A stretch of DNA of 38,828 nt from Gammaproteobacteria bacterium (GTDB lineage Bacteria; Pseudomonadota; Gammaproteobacteria; Pseudomonadales; Azotimanducaceae). The stretch spans positions 1 to 38,828 of the forward strand of contig REEU01000229.1 of NCBI GenBank assembly GCA_007694905.1. Direction: 5' to 3'. The notes beneath the pieces are model-generated. The model was not told the origin of the DNA. It searched no databases and saw nothing but the letters and a program-made list of their open reading frames with translations. This document shows, in pieces, positions 15,837-25,396 of this stretch. Every line of letters starts with the position of its first letter. Position 1 is the stretch's first letter. Made by a program: the position numbers and the translations under genes.

Positions 15837-15854
15837 TTGTCGCATGTGCGACAA
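15837..15854. promoter_or_regulatory. Palindromic NifA site upstream of the SIR2-like gene
   Basis: TTGTCGCATGTGCGACAA has 8-bp inverted arms around a 2-bp centre and contains an exact TGT-N10-ACA (15838-15853). It sits between draT and the SIR2-like gene, 62 bp from the sigma54 promoter. It is the most symmetric NifA site in the window. Confidence 0.75.
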
Positions 15855-15895
15855 CATGGGGCGGGTATGCCCCCGTAGTCTCTGTTCAGCGTTCC

Positions 15896-16753
15896 CTAAG
15901 GGCGACTGGATCTCACACACCGAGACCGCTCCTCCAGTTGGTACACACCCCCAATGACGAGGTACTCCTGCTCGTTGCCAAGGGCGCCTGGCAGCAGGTC
16001 GGGCATGAGCAGGATCTTGACGAGGGGTACCTGACCAAAAAGCACGACATCACCGAATTCATCGGCACGGTCGGCGTTGGCGGTGAAGGAGTTCAGATTG
16101 TTCATGGCCAGACACCACTGGTTGCGGCCTGGTCTTGCCAGTATTTCGTGTTCGGTGATGTGGTTGATGCCGCGATATAGGGTCAGATGCGTTGTCGACG
16201 CAGGATAGCGTCTGGCTAGCTCATACTGGCAAAAGGTGTAAAGCAGATCCACCTGTGCCTCCAGCGCATTGCAGTTGTACAGGCCTTGCGTGCGGGCAGC
16301 GAGGTAGGCTTGGTAGTTGGCTCCGGTAAAATCTCCGAGCGGCCCACAATGGTTGCGTGGCAAGAGTCCGAAGCGGGACTCCACCCAGCCCTTCAGTACG
16401 GCACCCTCCCGACTATCGGCGTTGAACAGCCACCCACGTATCAGTCGCAGGTAGTCTGCCTTTTCCCTGTGGATACGCTGCGTTGCTGGATTCGAACCGG
16501 CCTCCTCGGGGTGATCCAGGAAGAAAGAGGCACGCATGAACTCCATGAATACCGCCGCGCGGTCCGTGGCGGTGGCGATGCCGTCCAGTGTCGAGAACAA
16601 GTCCCGATGGAATTCCAGCACCCCGTCGAGGAATAGCGCCGTCGGATGACGTTGAAACACCAGGCTGCCCAGGATATGCGGCGGGACGTTGCAGCGGTTG
16701 AGCGACAGATGGGTATGTACCGGCAGTTTCAGACCGGACATCGATGTCGACAT
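15896..16753 (-). CDS. draT: DraT, NAD+-dinitrogenase-reductase ADP-ribosyltransferase
   Basis: Transfers ADP-ribose from NAD to Arg101 of NifH, switching nitrogenase off. The 285-residue product begins MSTSMSGLKLPVHTHLSLNR and shows family segments HILGSLVFQRHPTALFLDGV, LYRGINHITEHEIL and NLNSFTANADRADEFGDVV. The start at 16753 has a strong GGGAGGT ribosome site; an in-frame upstream ATG at 16786 is less likely. It is divergent from nifH. No sigma54 promoter reading toward draT is visible, so its control may differ from nifH. Confidence 0.94.
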   Translation of the reverse strand: MSTSMSGLKLPVHTHLSLNRCNVPPHILGSLVFQRHPTALFLDGVLEFHRDLFSTLDGIATATDRAAVFMEFMRASFFLDHPEEAGSNPATQRIHREKADYLRLIRGWLFNADSREGAVLKGWVESRFGLLPRNHCGPLGDFTGANYQAYLAARTQGLYNCNALEAQVDLLYTFCQYELARRYPASTTHLTLYRGINHITEHEILARPGRNQWCLAMNNLNSFTANADRADEFGDVVLFGQVPLVKILLMPDLLPGALGNEQEYLVIGGVYQLEERSRCVRSSRP

Positions 16754-16760
16754 GTCTACC
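16745..16760. promoter_or_regulatory. Near-consensus NifA site upstream of nifH, overlapping draT start
   Basis: TGTCGACATGTCTACC matches TGT-N10-ACA except for the last base, and covers the draT ATG. It lies about 97 bp upstream of the nifH -24 element, a normal enhancer distance. No exact site occurs in the draT-nifH gap, so this is the best candidate. If bound, NifA could also affect draT. Confidence 0.35.
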
Positions 16761-16856
16761 TCCCTTGTGCGGTTGCCGCCAAGCACGCGGTCTCGGGTCG
16801 CTCGGATCTGTAAAAAAACGATTCTAAAACAAGCATCTATATGCGCTTCGGGTCAT

Positions 16857-16872
16857 TGGCACATGCCTTGCT
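16857..16872 (+). promoter_or_regulatory. Sigma54 promoter of nifHDK
   Basis: TGGCACATGCCTTGCT is a perfect sigma54 match, with transcript start near 16884 and a 63-nt leader before nifH. An AT-rich stretch upstream (16810-16840) could be a bending site. Confidence 0.93.
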
Positions 16873-16934
16873 TCGTTCGGTTTGCCCGGGTGAGCCAGCG
16901 GGGTCCACCCTGCAACTTCATCAACATTGGTTGA

Positions 16935-17828
<894 letters not shown>

Positions 17829-17929
17829 TCAACGCTCTTGAGTAGCGACTTGTTGTGTCGGCTTGATCCGATGTTCTGTTCATCCCCGGCCTATCCACGG
17901 ATTAGTGGTGGCGGGAAAAGGAGAAAAGT

Positions 17930-19402
17930 ATGTCAACCATGACTCGTGAAGAGACCGAGGCCCTGATCCAGGAGGTGCTGGAGGTCTACCCTGAGAAAGT
18001 CAGGAAGGACCGTGAGAAGCACCTCACCGTCATCGACCAGGACGTCGCGGAATCGAAAAAGTGCATTACCTCCAATCGGAAGTCGCTCCCCGGGGTCATG
18101 ACCGTCCGCGGCTGCGCCTACGCAGGCTCCAAAGGTGTCGTCTGGGGGCCAATCAAGGACATGGTCCATATCTCCCATGGCCCGGTGGGCTGCGGCCAGT
18201 ACTCGCGTGCCGGGCGCCGAAACTACTATGTCGGTGCTACGGGCATCAACACCTTCGGGACCATGAACTTCACCTCGGACTTCCAGGAGAAGGATATCGT
18301 TTTTGGGGGCGACAAGAAGCTGGCGAAGATCATGACTGAGATCGAGCAGTTGTTCCCATTGAACAAGGGGATTACGGTCCAGTCGGAGTGCCCGATCGGA
18401 CTGATTGGTGATGACATCGAAGCCGTGGCCAAGAAGACCATTGCGGAGATCAAGAAGCCGGTCGTGCCGGTGCGCTGTGAGGGGTTCCGCGGTGTATCCC
18501 AGTCCCTGGGACATCATATCGCCAACGACTCGATAAGAGACTGGGTGCTGGATGCACGCGACAAGACCTCCTTCAATGGTACGCCCTATGATGTCACCGT
18601 CATCGGCGACTATAACGTAGGCGGAGATGCCTGGGCCTCGCGCACCCTGCTGGAAGAGATGGGCCTGAGGGTCATTGCCCAGTGGTCGGGGGACGGTACC
18701 CTGGCGGAGATCGAGAACACACCGAAGGCCAAGCTCAATTTAATTCACTGCTATCGGTCGATGAACTACATATCCCGACATATGGAGGAGAAGTACAACA
18801 TACCATGGATGGAATACAACTTCTTCGGTCCGACCAAGATTGCCGAGAGTCTGCGCAAGATCGCTGCGTTCTTTGACGACAACATCAAGGCGAACGCCGA
18901 ACGGGTCATCGAGAAGTATACGGCAGAGTACGAGGCGGTGATCGCGAAGTACCGTCCGCGCCTCGAGGGCAAGCGGGTGATGCTCTACGTGGGGGGACTG
19001 CGTCCACGTCATATCATTGGTGCCTATGAGGACCTCGGTATGGAGGTCGTCGGTACCGGATACGAGTTTGCCCATAACGACGACTACGACCGAACGATCG
19101 CGGAGATGGGCAACACGACCCTGATCTACGACGATATCACTGGCTATGAGTTCGAGGAGTTTGTCAAAAAGGTCAAGCCCGATCTCATCGGCTCCGGCAT
19201 CAAGGAAAAATACATTTTTCAGAAGATGGGGATTCCTTTCCGGCAGATGCACTCCTGGGATTACTCGGGCCCGTATCACGGCTATGACGGGTTTGCCATC
19301 TTCGCCCGCGACATGGATATGACGCTGAACAATCCATGCTGGAAAAAGATCCGTGCGCCGTGGCTGGATGGCCCGTCGGCCACGGCGGGAGCGGCAGCCT
19401 GA
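17930..19402 (+). CDS. nifD: NifD, nitrogenase MoFe protein alpha chain
   Basis: The 490-residue alpha subunit carries the FeMo-co active site. P-cluster ligands Cys62, Cys88 and Cys154 are present, as are FeMo-co ligands Cys274 (IHCYRSMNY) and His441 ([18 protein letters not shown]). The active-site Gln/His pair is in [15 protein letters not shown]. The start follows AAAGGAGAAAAGT. All residues expected of a molybdenum nitrogenase are intact. Confidence 0.99.
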   Translation: MSTMTREETEALIQEVLEVYPEKVRKDREKHLTVIDQDVAESKKCITSNRKSLPGVMTVRGCAYAGSKGVVWGPIKDMVHISHGPVGCGQYSRAGRRNYYVGATGINTFGTMNFTSDFQEKDIVFGGDKKLAKIMTEIEQLFPLNKGITVQSECPIGLIGDDIEAVAKKTIAEIKKPVVPVRCEGFRGVSQSLGHHIANDSIRDWVLDARDKTSFNGTPYDVTVIGDYNVGGDAWASRTLLEEMGLRVIAQWSGDGTLAEIENTPKAKLNLIHCYRSMNYISRHMEEKYNIPWMEYNFFGPTKIAESLRKIAAFFDDNIKANAERVIEKYTAEYEAVIAKYRPRLEGKRVMLYVGGLRPRHIIGAYEDLGMEVVGTGYEFAHNDDYDRTIAEMGNTTLIYDDITGYEFEEFVKKVKPDLIGSGIKEKYIFQKMGIPFRQMHSWDYSGPYHGYDGFAIFARDMDMTLNNPCWKKIRAPWLDGPSATAGAAA

Positions 19403-19407
19403 ACCGA

Positions 19408-19439
19408 GATGCTTCGCCCGCGCGCTGCGGGCGGGCATC
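19408..19439 (+). other. Strong hairpin between nifD and nifK
   Basis: A 7-bp GC stem (19415-19421 with 19427-19433, loop GCGCT), extended by GATGC/GCATC with a small bulge, begins 6 bp after the nifD stop. There is no T-run, so it more likely protects the upstream mRNA end or sets the NifD:NifK ratio than terminates transcription. Confidence 0.55.
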
Positions 19440-19502
19440 TGCCAGGATTTGTCATCAACCAGCCGTATGTCCACGGATTTGTGGCGCGGTAGGAGACTAG
19501 TC

Positions 19503-21074
19503 ATGAGTCAGGAAGTTGGAAACATCAAGCCCGGGTACCCCTTGTTCCTGCAAGATGAGTACAAGGAAACCCTCAGCAACAAACAGAAAATGTTCGAGGA
19601 ACGTGTGCCCTCGGAGAAGATCGAGGAGATCTTCGAGTGGACGACCACCGAGGCCTATAAAGAGATCAATTTTGCCCGCCAGGCCCTGACGGTGAATCCG
19701 GCCAAGGCCTGTCAGCCGCTTGGCGCCGTGCTTTGTGCGTTGGGCTTCGAAAAGACGCTGCCCTATGTCCATGGATCCCAGGGTTGCGTCGCGTACTTCA
19801 GAACGTATTTCAATCGCCATTTCAAGGAGCCCATCGCCTGCGTCTCGGACTCGATGACGGAGGACGCCGCGGTGTTCGGCGGGCAGAAGAACATGTCCGC
19901 GGGCCTGGAAAATGCCAGGGCGCTTTACAAGCCGGAGATGATCGCGGTTTCCACAACCTGCATGGCCGAGGTGATTGGAGATGATTTAAATGCGTTCATC
20001 GGCAATGCGCGACGTGACGGAGCGGTTCCGGACGACTTTCCTGTGCCCTTCGCGCATACGCCGAGCTTCGTGGGTTCGCACACCACGGGGTGGGACAACA
20101 TGTTCGAAGGCATTCAGCGTTATTTCACGCTGAACCATATGGAAGACAAGGAGGTCGGCAGCAACGGAAGAATCAACATCGTGCCAGGATTCGAGACCTA
20201 CTTGGGCAACTATCGGGTCATCAGGCGGATGATGGCCGAGATGGGCGTAAATTGCACGATGCTGTGTGATCCGTCGAACGTCCTGGATACACCAGCCGAC
20301 GGTACCTTCAGAATGTACGATGGTGGTACGACGATCGAGGAGATGAAAGATGCGCCGAATGCCTTCGATACCTTGTTCCTGCAGCCTTGGCAATCGGTAA
20401 AGAGCCAGAAATTCACCAAGACTGTCTGGAAGCATCAGGTCTCCGACATTGCCATACCGATGGGTCTGACGGCCACCGACGAGCTGCTGATGAAGGTCTC
20501 GGAGTTGACCGGTGTGCCGATTCCGGACTCGCTGACCCGCGAGCGGGGGGTCCTGGTGGACATGATGACCGACAGTCATTCCTGGCTGCACGGCAAAAAA
20601 TTCGGCCTGTACGGCGACGCGGACTTTGTTCTGGGGATGACACGCTTCCTGCTGGAACTCGGTGCCGAGCCGACCCAGATACTTTGTCATCACGCCAACA
20701 AGCGTTGGAAGAAGGCGGTTGAGCAGATCTTGGCGGAGTCGCCCTATGGTCAGAATAGCGAGGTCCATATCGGCAAAGACCTGTGGCATTTCCGTTCACT
20801 GATGTTCACCAACAAACCCGATTTTATGATCGGTAATTCCTACGGCAAGTTCATCCAGCGCGATACGTTGCACAAGGGCAAGGAGCATGAGGTGCCGTTG
20901 ATCCGGATCGGCTTCCCGATCTTCGATAGGCATCACATGCATCGGGATACCACGCTCGGCTACGAGGGTGCGATGTATATGCTCAAGACGCTGGTTAACG
21001 CCGTACTCGAACGCCTTGACGAGGAGACTCGTGACATGGGCATTACCGATTACAACTACGATCTGGTCCGGTGA
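19503..21074 (+). CDS. nifK: NifK, nitrogenase MoFe protein beta chain
   Basis: Beta subunit of 523 residues. P-cluster ligands are Cys70 (KACQPLG), Cys95 (GSQGCVAY) and Cys153 (STTCMAEV), with the Ser in PSFVGSHTTGWDNM also present. The start at 19503 follows GGTAGGAG; in-frame codons further upstream fall in the nifD-nifK gap. The length matches class I Mo-nitrogenases with the extended beta N-terminus (GYPLFLQDEYKETLSNK). Confidence 0.99.
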   Translation: MSQEVGNIKPGYPLFLQDEYKETLSNKQKMFEERVPSEKIEEIFEWTTTEAYKEINFARQALTVNPAKACQPLGAVLCALGFEKTLPYVHGSQGCVAYFRTYFNRHFKEPIACVSDSMTEDAAVFGGQKNMSAGLENARALYKPEMIAVSTTCMAEVIGDDLNAFIGNARRDGAVPDDFPVPFAHTPSFVGSHTTGWDNMFEGIQRYFTLNHMEDKEVGSNGRINIVPGFETYLGNYRVIRRMMAEMGVNCTMLCDPSNVLDTPADGTFRMYDGGTTIEEMKDAPNAFDTLFLQPWQSVKSQKFTKTVWKHQVSDIAIPMGLTATDELLMKVSELTGVPIPDSLTRERGVLVDMMTDSHSWLHGKKFGLYGDADFVLGMTRFLLELGAEPTQILCHHANKRWKKAVEQILAESPYGQNSEVHIGKDLWHFRSLMFTNKPDFMIGNSYGKFIQRDTLHKGKEHEVPLIRIGFPIFDRHHMHRDTTLGYEGAMYMLKTLVNAVLERLDEETRDMGITDYNYDLVR

Positions 21075-21130
21075 TTCCTGCGCGGCGCTTGGTACGCCAC
21101 CGGCACTGGTTCTTCGGACGAGAGGTGTCT

Positions 21131-21343
21131 ATGCCCAATGTAATGATCCGCGCTAAGCCTGACGGTATCCTCCTGTTCTACATCGCCAAGAAAGACCTGG
21201 AGGAACAGATCGCCCACGTCGAGCGAGATACGGATGCGGAATGGGGTGGTGAAGTGGAGCTCACTGGCGGCTCCAGGTATTACATCGACCCGATAAGTCC
21301 GCGTCCGAGTTTTCCTACGACACTGCGCTTCAAACGGGTGTGA
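21131..21343 (+). CDS. nifT: NifT/FixU small protein
   Basis: A 70-residue protein beginning MPNVMIRAKPDGILLFYIAK and containing WGGEVELTGGSRYYIDP, the NifT/FixU signature. The family always follows nifK in proteobacterial clusters, but its function remains unknown and mutants are usually mild. The start follows AGAGGTG. Confidence 0.95.
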   Translation: MPNVMIRAKPDGILLFYIAKKDLEEQIAHVERDTDAEWGGEVELTGGSRYYIDPISPRPSFPTTLRFKRV

Positions 21344-21489
21344 TTGGGGTTTCGTGACCGAGGTCCCTTCCCGGAAGGCTGGGTTGGGGTTCTTTCTGAT
21401 GTACCCCGCGTTCCAGTCCTTCTTCTAGAGGCCGGGGGATTCAGCGGGTGAGCGGTTACGCCGTTTCGAACATTTTTAGGAGAGCTGCC
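21344..21489. other. nifT-ferredoxin gap
   Basis: Holds a short CCTTCCCGGAAGG inverted repeat and the AGGAG ribosome site for the next gene. No sigma54 promoter is visible, so the ferredoxin is probably read through from nifHDKT. Confidence 0.5.
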
Positions 21490-21684
21490 ATGGCCTTAGC
21501 CATCGTTAGAGATATTTGCACCGCATGCGGTGATTGCGAGCCGGTATGCCCAACCCAGTCGATTACGCCATTCAAGGGGGTGTACAAGATAGAGGCCGCT
21601 ACCTGCACAGAGTGCGAAGGGGAGTTTGACGTGCCCCAGTGCCTCGATGTCTGCATGGAGGATGACTGCATAGTGCCGGCCTGA
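21490..21684 (+). CDS. 2[4Fe-4S] ferredoxin downstream of nifT
   Basis: A 64-residue ferredoxin with CTACGDCEPVCP and CTECEGEFDVPQCLDVC, ending in acidic residues. The spacing of the second motif resembles the nifB-linked ferredoxin upstream and the short ferredoxins placed between nifTY genes in Azotobacter-type clusters. An AGGAG lies 8 bp upstream of the ATG. Its probable job is electron delivery to nitrogenase or assembly proteins; the partner is not evident. Confidence 0.9.
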   Translation: MALAIVRDICTACGDCEPVCPTQSITPFKGVYKIEAATCTECEGEFDVPQCLDVCMEDDCIVPA

Positions 21685-21741
21685 TCCGGGATCAATTTGG
21701 CCTGGGTCCGGGCGCACGCCGGGCTGGCTCTGGAGAAAGAG

Positions 21742-22446
21742 ATGAGCGATGTGGATGTTGGTCATGAGGTGGCGCTGCGCATCGGCCTGGCGGCGCGGGA
21801 ACTTCCGAACACCGATGTGGCGCGTCTGTTCAGAGTGCTGGCCGACGTGATGGTCATGCCGCCGACCGTGAGGTCTCTGTCGATGCTGACCGGCAAGCGT
21901 CTTCGGTCGGCATTGGACGGGGAGTTGGCCGATATCGATCCGGAGGCGATGAAACGGGCGGTAGCATTGCTCAGGGGTGACACGGGCGCGACGGTCGATC
22001 CACTCCCCGGGGTACAGGCCTTTAGCGAAGGCGATATGCCGAACAGTATCCGGGTGGCCTGCGCCTCCAACCGGGGGGAGATGCTCGATGGCCATTTCGG
22101 ATCCTGCCACCGATTCCTGGTCTATCAGGTTTCCGCCCTCGAGAGTCGGCTCGTCGAGATCCGTGCAGTGGATCCGGATCGGGAACAGCAGGATAAGAAC
22201 GGCTATCGCACCGACCTGGTCAGCGACTGTCAGATTCTGTTCGTTGCCTCGATCGGTGGACCAGCCGCCGCCAGGGTCGTGCGCGCCGGGGTCCATCCGG
22301 TCAAGAAGCCCGAAATGGGATCCGCGGCCGACGAGATCCAGTCATTGCAGAAGGTGCTCGGCGCGGACGCCCCACCCTGGTTGGCCAAGGTCATGGGTCA
22401 GGCACCGGAGGAGCGGATACGCTTCGTGCAGGATGCCGATGCGTGA
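21742..22446 (+). CDS. nifY: NifY-type FeMo-co/apo-nitrogenase binding protein
   Basis: The product (about 234 residues) has an N-terminal helical domain (ALRIGLAARELPNTDVARLF, LSMLTGKRLRSAL) and a C-terminal NifX/NifB-like domain from about residue 110 (IRVACASNRGEMLDGHFGSC, FLVYQVS), the layout of NifY/NafY. Such proteins hold apo-NifDK or FeMo-co during insertion. The ATG at 21742 with GGAGAAAG upstream is preferred; a TTG at 21697 would add 15 residues. It ends in a TGATG overlap with the next gene. Confidence 0.88.
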   Translation: MSDVDVGHEVALRIGLAARELPNTDVARLFRVLADVMVMPPTVRSLSMLTGKRLRSALDGELADIDPEAMKRAVALLRGDTGATVDPLPGVQAFSEGDMPNSIRVACASNRGEMLDGHFGSCHRFLVYQVSALESRLVEIRAVDPDREQQDKNGYRTDLVSDCQILFVASIGGPAAARVVRAGVHPVKKPEMGSAADEIQSLQKVLGADAPPWLAKVMGQAPEERIRFVQDADA

Positions 22447-22709
22447 TGAACGCTGATCAGGTAAAGCGGGTCGATGCCTGGTTGCTGGAGAATGCCGCGA
22501 TGCCGGACAAAGAGGCCTGCTTGCGCGCTGCCTTTCCGGATCTGCATTTCACCTTCTGTGACGATGCGGACGTACTGTCGGACGATGCGTTCCTGGCCAG
22601 TGCGGGGTTCAATCTCTACCTGGTCGATGGCAGTAGTCACTGCCTGCAATTGACCGTCGATCTGGCGGTGGCCAGCGGTCTGGTCGTGGCCACCCTCGAA
22701 GAGGGCTGA
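22446..22709 (+). CDS. Small conserved-type nif-cluster protein, function unknown
   Basis: An 87-residue acidic protein (MNADQVKRVDAWLLENAAMP, then FPDLHFTFCDDADVLSDD and FNLYLVDGSSHCLQLT). It starts inside the nifY stop (TGATG), so it is translated with nifY. Its small alpha/beta pattern resembles an uncharacterised family seen beside nifY in other gammaproteobacteria (I recall DUF6129, not verified). A CCCTC-GAA-GAGGG hairpin lies at its 3' end. No catalytic motif is evident; an assembly accessory role is inferred from position only. Confidence 0.75.
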   Translation: MNADQVKRVDAWLLENAAMPDKEACLRAAFPDLHFTFCDDADVLSDDAFLASAGFNLYLVDGSSHCLQLTVDLAVASGLVVATLEEG

Positions 22710-22817
22710 TCAAAAACAAGGGATCGCCCGGTCGTGCCCGTTCGTTCGTTCATGCGCGCAGACGCGCCGCGATCCGGAAGACGATTCCTGAGAAAACCCG
22801 TCCAAGAGCCGACTGCG

Positions 22818-23765
22818 ATGCCATGCGATATCCCGTCACCCGAGGCCCTGAGCCGCGTCTGCGCCGATCTGGAACCCATCTCCGGCATGGCCGCGTTGAC
22901 CGAGGCTGTCAACGGTTTGGCCCCGGCACAGCCGTTCCGTTGGGTCCTGACTCGTGGTGGCTGGCATCGGCTGGGTGGGGTGGTGGACCCCGATCATCGG
23001 CGAGTATCCGACAACATCACACATTGGCTGGATGCGGCCTGCGCTGGAGACATGGAGTCGCTGCTGGCGGACTATGGCGATGCGGGCTACCTCGCGACGC
23101 GCATGGCAGGCAAGACGCACTTCTTTACCGCTGCCTGCGGAGAGCGGCCCGAGGACTTCATCCAGATTGAGATCGAGGAGTTACAGGAGTTGATCGAAAG
23201 ACCTCTGATCGACCCTGAGTGGCTGCCGGACAGTATCGAAGATCTGCTCGAGCCTCTCGAGATGCGCAACGCCCAGATGTGGCCGATCGGGCGATCCTTC
23301 TATCAGTTTCGCCGGACGACCCTGGTCCCTGAGCTGCTGGAAGAAGGGCCCGTTGACGGGCCTCACTTGCGCGTCCTGCGGCGCTTCATGAACGACTGGC
23401 GAAACAGCAGCGCCGCCGGCCACGCGAATCTCTGCGAGCACTGGGTCCTGGCGCTGCGGGAGTACAAGGATCAGGACGGCACGTGTCGGGTGATGGCGCG
23501 GCCACTGGCGGTGGGTAGGGAGCGGTTTCCCGATCTTCCGGTGAACCCGGATCTTCGGGGCGCAAAGCTTGCGACCGAGCTCCATGCCTATGATCGTGCA
23601 GTGGGTTATCCCTTTGCCTGGTATTTCACGATGCTCAGCCGCAAGGGCGACAGCTATGCTCTGGCCGATGCGGTGCTGGCGGATCTGATGGGCGCCTACG
23701 ACTATCTGCCCCGCAAGGACCTGCAGATCCTGCATGACTGGGAGCGGCATCCTTACGCTGTCTGA
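22818..23765 (+). CDS. Unrecognised protein between nifY and nifE
   Basis: About 315 residues from ATG 22818 (MPCDIPSPEALSRVCADLEP). Starts at 22734 (GTG) or 22752 would add a short basic stretch and have no better ribosome site. The product is acidic and soluble, with a Trp-rich N-terminal region (RWVLTRGGWHRLGGVVD), a central IEIEELQELIERPL helix and a C-terminal helical part ending in KDLQILHDWERHPYAV. There are no Cys motifs, nucleotide motifs or membrane spans. It lies in the nif order between nifY and the nifE promoter, so it is probably co-transcribed with nifHDKTY. Codon use matches its neighbours. I do not recognise the family. Confidence 0.8.
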   Translation: MPCDIPSPEALSRVCADLEPISGMAALTEAVNGLAPAQPFRWVLTRGGWHRLGGVVDPDHRRVSDNITHWLDAACAGDMESLLADYGDAGYLATRMAGKTHFFTAACGERPEDFIQIEIEELQELIERPLIDPEWLPDSIEDLLEPLEMRNAQMWPIGRSFYQFRRTTLVPELLEEGPVDGPHLRVLRRFMNDWRNSSAAGHANLCEHWVLALREYKDQDGTCRVMARPLAVGRERFPDLPVNPDLRGAKLATELHAYDRAVGYPFAWYFTMLSRKGDSYALADAVLADLMGAYDYLPRKDLQILHDWERHPYAV

Positions 23766-23814
23766 GCGGAATCCCTGCCGGTATTTGGTCGCAGGCCCGT
23801 CAACATTGTTGCAT

Positions 23815-23830
23815 TGTCGCGAAGCCGACA
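23815..23830. promoter_or_regulatory. NifA upstream activator site for nifENX
   Basis: Exact TGT-N10-ACA (TGTCGCGAAGCCGACA) within a larger inverted repeat ATTGTCG-N6-CGACAAT. It lies 45 bp upstream of the sigma54 promoter. Unlike nifB and rnf, no second site is found 33 bp away. Confidence 0.75.
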
Positions 23831-23874
23831 ATGAGAGGATCCAAAAAACTCCACAGACTCATGGAGATAGATCT

Positions 23875-23890
23875 TGGCATGCGGGCTGCT
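23875..23890 (+). promoter_or_regulatory. Sigma54 promoter of the nifENX operon
   Basis: TGGCATGCGGGCTGCT has GG and GC dinucleotides at the right spacing. Transcript start is near 23902, 28 nt before nifE. Confidence 0.75.
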
Positions 23891-23929
23891 TTGAGCGGAT
23901 GAGACGACGAAGCCTCGACGGGCGCACTC

Positions 23930-25396
23930 ATGAAACGAAAAGACATCGCGGTGCTGCTGGACGAACCGGCATGTGCCTATAACAAGAGGTCCAAGTCCGG
24001 GTGCGCCAAGCCGAAGCCCGGTGCAACGGCAGGCGGTTGTGCCTTCGATGGCGCGCAGATCGCCCTGCTGCCGATCGCGGATGTCGCGCATATCGTACAC
24101 GGCCCCATCGCCTGCGCAGGCAGTTCCTGGGATAACCGCGGCACTCGTTCCAGCGGTGCGCGGCTCTTCCGCATCGGCATGACGACCGACCTCACGGAGC
24201 AGGACGTCATCATGGGGCGCGGGGAGAAAAGGCTGTTCCACTCGATAAAACAGGCTGTCAAGGACCATCAACCCGCCGCGGTCTTCGTTTACAACACCTG
24301 CGTACCCGCGCTGATCGGTGACGACATCGCGGCGGTCTGCAAGGAGGCCGAGGCCCGGTGGGGAACTCCCGTGGTCCCGGTAGACGCTGCCGGGTTCTAC
24401 GGCACGAAAAACCTGGGCAACCGGATCGCCGGCGAGACCATGGTGCGCTGCGTCTGTGGTACGCGCGAGCCGGATCCACTGCCCGAAGCGGCCAGCGCGG
24501 GCGGTATCGAGGTCCATGATGTCTGCCTGATCGGCGAATACAACATCGCCGGTGAGCTGTGGCATGTGCTGCCGCTGCTGGACGAGCTGGGCCTGCGTGT
24601 GCTGTGCGCGCTGTCAGGTGACGCCAGGTACCGGGAGGTGCAGACGATGCACCGGTCGCAGGCAAACATGATGGTCTGCTCGAAGGCGATGATCAACGTG
24701 GCGCGCAAGCTCAAGGAAGCGTTCGGTACGCCATGGTTTGAGGGAAGTTTCTATGGCGTGGGTGATGTGTCACAGGCGCTGCGCGATTTTGCCCGGGTGA
24801 TCGGCGACAGCGACCTTGCAGCGCGCACCGAGGCGCTGATCGAGCGGGAGGAGGCGCGGATCGACCTTGGCCTGCGGCCATGGCGCGAGAGGCTCAGTGG
24901 CAAAAAGGCGCTGCTCTACACGGGTGGCGTGAAGTCCTGGTCGGTCATCGCCGCTTTGCAGGATCTGGGCATGGAAGTGGTCGCAACGGGTACCAAAAAG
25001 TCCACCGAAGAGGACAAGGCGAGGATTCGCGAACTCATGGGGCAGGACGCCGTGATGATCGAGGACGGTAATCCACGAGCCCTGCTGAAGATCGTGCGCG
25101 ACAACAACGTCGATGTGCTGATCGCCGGAGGGAGAAACATGTACACGGCGCTCAAGGCCCGTATTCCTTTTCTCGATATCAACCAGGAGCGCGAGTTCGG
25201 CTATGCGGGCTATGTCGGGATGCTCGAACTCGCGCGGCAACTGGTCCTTACCATAGACAGCCCCGTGTGGGATGCCGTGCGTCGCCCGGCACCCTGGGCG
25301 CAGATGAGGCCCTCGGTGCCTGGCGGCCATACGATGATGCCGACCGGCGTCGATACGCCAGCCGAGGTTGCCCAGGGAGATGTCGGACGTGGCTGA
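23930..25396 (+). CDS. nifE: NifE, FeMo-co assembly scaffold alpha chain
   Basis: With NifN forms the scaffold on which NifB-co is turned into FeMo-co. The 488-residue product has the Cys-rich lead [31 protein letters not shown], and Cys250 (NMMVCSKAM), the residue at the cofactor-binding position in Azotobacter NifE. It is a NifD paralogue lacking the active-site His pattern. It overlaps nifN by 8 bp. The ribosome site is weak. Confidence 0.98.
   Translation: MKRKDIAVLLDEPACAYNKRSKSGCAKPKPGATAGGCAFDGAQIALLPIADVAHIVHGPIACAGSSWDNRGTRSSGARLFRIGMTTDLTEQDVIMGRGEKRLFHSIKQAVKDHQPAAVFVYNTCVPALIGDDIAAVCKEAEARWGTPVVPVDAAGFYGTKNLGNRIAGETMVRCVCGTREPDPLPEAASAGGIEVHDVCLIGEYNIAGELWHVLPLLDELGLRVLCALSGDARYREVQTMHRSQANMMVCSKAMINVARKLKEAFGTPWFEGSFYGVGDVSQALRDFARVIGDSDLAARTEALIEREEARIDLGLRPWRERLSGKKALLYTGGVKSWSVIAALQDLGMEVVATGTKKSTEEDKARIRELMGQDAVMIEDGNPRALLKIVRDNNVDVLIAGGRNMYTALKARIPFLDINQEREFGYAGYVGMLELARQLVLTIDSPVWDAVRRPAPWAQMRPSVPGGHTMMPTGVDTPAEVAQGDVGRG

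Noticed and set aside
14823-16753. SIR2-like gene as part of an antiphage defence system
   Set aside because: No TIR, helicase, Argonaute or other defence partner is adjacent, and the promoter signals place it in the nif regulon.
21090-21105. Sigma54-like TGGTAC-N5-CGGCA ahead of nifT
   Set aside because: The -12 half lacks TTGC and there is no NifA site nearby; nifT is 56 bp after nifK and is likely co-transcribed.
22734-22817. Upstream extension of the unrecognised gene to GTG 22734
   Set aside because: The added residues are basic and of low complexity, and no better ribosome site supports the earlier start.
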